Positions 5,113 through 6,054 of a stretch of 6,054 bases of DNA are shown here, one piece after another (the first letter of the stretch is position 1; every line of letters starts with the position of its first letter). The stretch is taken from the NCBI GenBank assembly GCA_016202645.1, contig JACQOF010000011.1, positions 1 through 6,054 of the forward strand, read 5' to 3'. Below the pieces are notes generated by a model. That model made no database searches. It saw nothing but the letters and a program-made list of their open reading frames with translations, and was not told the origin of the DNA. This stretch comes from a bacterium (GTDB taxonomy: Bacteria; Lindowbacteria; 2-12-FULL-62-27). Position numbers and translations under genes: made by a program.

Positions 5113-5163
5113 TTCAGTCACCGGCCTGTACAACGTATTGAGTATTTCTAAAGGAGAGGTGCC

Positions 5164-5784
5164 ATGCTTCCTTCAGAAAGACCCGCCCCGCGGCTCCAGC
5201 CGCTTCCTCCGGACCCGGGGTTCGCCGACGTCTTCGCGCGATTCGCCGCCGCCTGTGGCGGTTTCATCCCGAACGCGATGCTCATCATGCAGCGCAGACC
5301 GAAGATGCTGCGCGCGTTCATCCAGATGGGGGGAGCGGTCTCGGACCCGGAGACGAGCGAGGTCGATGCCGGCTTCAAACGGCTGATCGCCCTCGTCGCG
5401 AGCCACGCCGGTGGCTGCCGTTACTGCATGTCGCACAACGCCGCGCTCGTGCGCGGCTCCGTGATCGAAGATGCCAAGCTCGATGCGGTGTGGGAATACC
5501 GCACGAGTCCGCTCTACACCGAAGCCGAGCGCATCGCACTCGACGTGGCGCTCGCTGCGGGCGGAGTGCCGAACGCGGTCACCGATGAGATGTTCGCGAA
5601 GCTGCGCGAAAATTGGAGCGACGGCCAGATCGTCGAGATTGTCGCGATGATCGCGCTGTTCGGATTCCTCAACCGCTGGAATGACACTTTTGCGACGCCG
5701 ATCGAGGACGGAGCGCTCGCGGCGGGCGAGAAGTACCTCGCGCCCCACGGCTGGGAGCCTGCCGGGCATTTGAGGAGTGCATGA
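5164..5784 (+). CDS. Carboxymuconolactone decarboxylase (CMD/AhpD-like) family protein
   Basis: 206 residues, all-helical by eye. The hallmark is VASHAGGCRYCMSHNAALVRG, the CxxC...H active site of AhpD-like proteins with Cys85, Cys88 and His91, where the Cys pair works in thiol-disulfide exchange or peroxide reduction. Upstream are FIPNAMLIMQRRPKMLRAF and downstream LYTEAERIALDVALA and the helix IVAMIALFGFLNRWNDTF, both typical of the family. A true carboxymuconolactone decarboxylase would lack the Cys pair, so a redox role is more likely than aromatic degradation. ATG 5164 follows AAAGGAG at 5150-5156, a very strong ribosome binding site. It is 51 bases after the VOC gene and is the last gene of the group. 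CMD genes next to sigma factor genes are a known arrangement. Confidence 0.9.
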   Translation: MLPSERPAPRLQPLPPDPGFADVFARFAAACGGFIPNAMLIMQRRPKMLRAFIQMGGAVSDPETSEVDAGFKRLIALVASHAGGCRYCMSHNAALVRGSVIEDAKLDAVWEYRTSPLYTEAERIALDVALAAGGVPNAVTDEMFAKLRENWSDGQIVEIVAMIALFGFLNRWNDTFATPIEDGALAAGEKYLAPHGWEPAGHLRSA

Positions 5785-5826
5785 CAATCCGCAGGTTCAA
5801 CTTCGTCCTCGGGCTCGTAAGAGGGG

Positions 5827-5846
5827 ACGTTGGTGCAGAAACAACT
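5827..5846 (+). repeat. Direct repeat, copy 1
   Basis: ACGTTGGTGCAGAAACAACT, identical to the last 20 bases of the window, 208 bases downstream. The ends GTTG and CAAC are inverted with respect to each other within each copy. Confidence 0.9.
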
Positions 5847-6034
5847 TGCTGCATAGCCCATCACGGCGGCCTTCTCGGCGTCAAGAGGGAACGGGTGGCC
5901 CCTCAGCAATCAGGCGATAACCTCTCTGCCCCGTGCCCGGGGGCAAGGTCCCCGTTGCCGGGATGACCGTACCCATCCCAGGGATCCCGCAGGGACGGAG
6001 ACGCACCGGGCCGACATCCGGGTGACGGTGGAAC

Positions 6035-6054
6035 ACGTTGGTGCAGAAACAACT
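6035..6054 (+). repeat. Direct repeat, copy 2, truncated by the window edge
   Basis: Identical to 5827-5846 over 20 bases, up to the last base of the window, so the repeat may continue beyond. Bases to the left of each copy differ (GGGG against GAAC), so the left boundary is real. Confidence 0.9.

Larger units (their letters stand above)
5785..6054. other. Terminal region without a convincing gene
   Basis: A 61-codon frame (5781-5966, +) overlaps the CMD stop as ATGA but has no family resemblance and ends in a Pro/Gly/Arg-rich tail. On the minus strand a frame is open from the window edge for about 56 codons, ending near 5885, also unrecognised. The stretch carries GC-rich imperfect palindromes around 5935-5995 and two copies of a 20-base repeat. 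No clear terminator follows the CMD gene. Confidence 0.4.

Noticed and set aside
3733-5133. 466-codon open frame on the minus strand
   Set aside because: It lies antisense to the sigma factor and VOC genes, which have clear family motifs and ribosome binding sites. Its translation shows no recognisable domain; it is an artefact of high G+C codon use.
3685-5784. Sigma/VOC/CMD genes as a third cassette
   Set aside because: No attC-like fold and no GCCCAAC box follow any of the three genes, there are three genes rather than one, and their composition matches the host flanks.
5781-5966. 61-codon frame overlapping the CMD stop codon (ATGA)
   Set aside because: The overlap suggests coupling, but there is no family match, the tail is low-complexity, and it runs through the 20-base repeat. 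I leave it uncalled.

Overview
This window holds a small, decayed chromosomal-type integron inserted between two stretches of ordinary high-GC bacterial chromosome. The flanks are roughly two-thirds G+C in the lines I counted, while parts of the two cassettes drop to about half. The source looks like a high-GC bacterium, probably an environmental one. The sequence does not let me name a phylum. The window may be a whole contig, because its last 20 bases are a repeat also present 208 bases upstream.

Layout. Bases 3-143 are the C-terminal end of a uroporphyrinogen-decarboxylase-type (URO-D) protein. Bases 144-347 form a hairpin-rich gap that includes a perfect 11-bp terminator-like stem at 297-329. 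Bases 231-1156 hold a broken integron integrase (intI). It keeps the N-terminal domain, the integron-specific patch and the C-terminal catalytic Tyr, but it has lost about 110 residues including the first catalytic Arg. It is also shifted twice, by short insertions on either side of the LRHS box. Bases 1157-1276 are the attI-like and promoter region. Cassette 1 (1277-2513) encodes a Shedu-like (DUF4263) nuclease and ends in attC1. Cassette 2 (2514-3684) encodes a DUF4365-like PD-(D/E)xK protein and ends in attC2. The chromosome then resumes with a tight group of an ECF sigma factor with a cysteine-bearing C-terminal tail (3766-4656), a VOC/glyoxalase-fold protein (4681-5112) and an AhpD-like carboxymuconolactone decarboxylase family protein (5164-5784). 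The last 270 bases hold no convincing gene but carry the 20-base direct repeat.

The attC calls are the firmest part of the integron reading. Both sites have R''/R' core boxes, long paired L arms, and the same two unpaired bases (G and A) on the 5' arm, as in classical attC sites. The bookkeeping of cassette ends also works. The R'' box of each cassette is the complement of that cassette's own left end: 6 of 7 bases for cassette 1 and 7 of 7 for cassette 2.

How the parts work together. Both cassettes point the same way and each encodes a predicted nuclease, so the array reads as a two-gene antiphage or anti-plasmid defence array. It appears frozen in place by loss of its own integrase. The integrase lies with its 3' end towards the cassettes, the reverse of class 1 integrons. 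The sigma/VOC/CMD group downstream is probably an unrelated host operon with a redox or small-molecule stress role.
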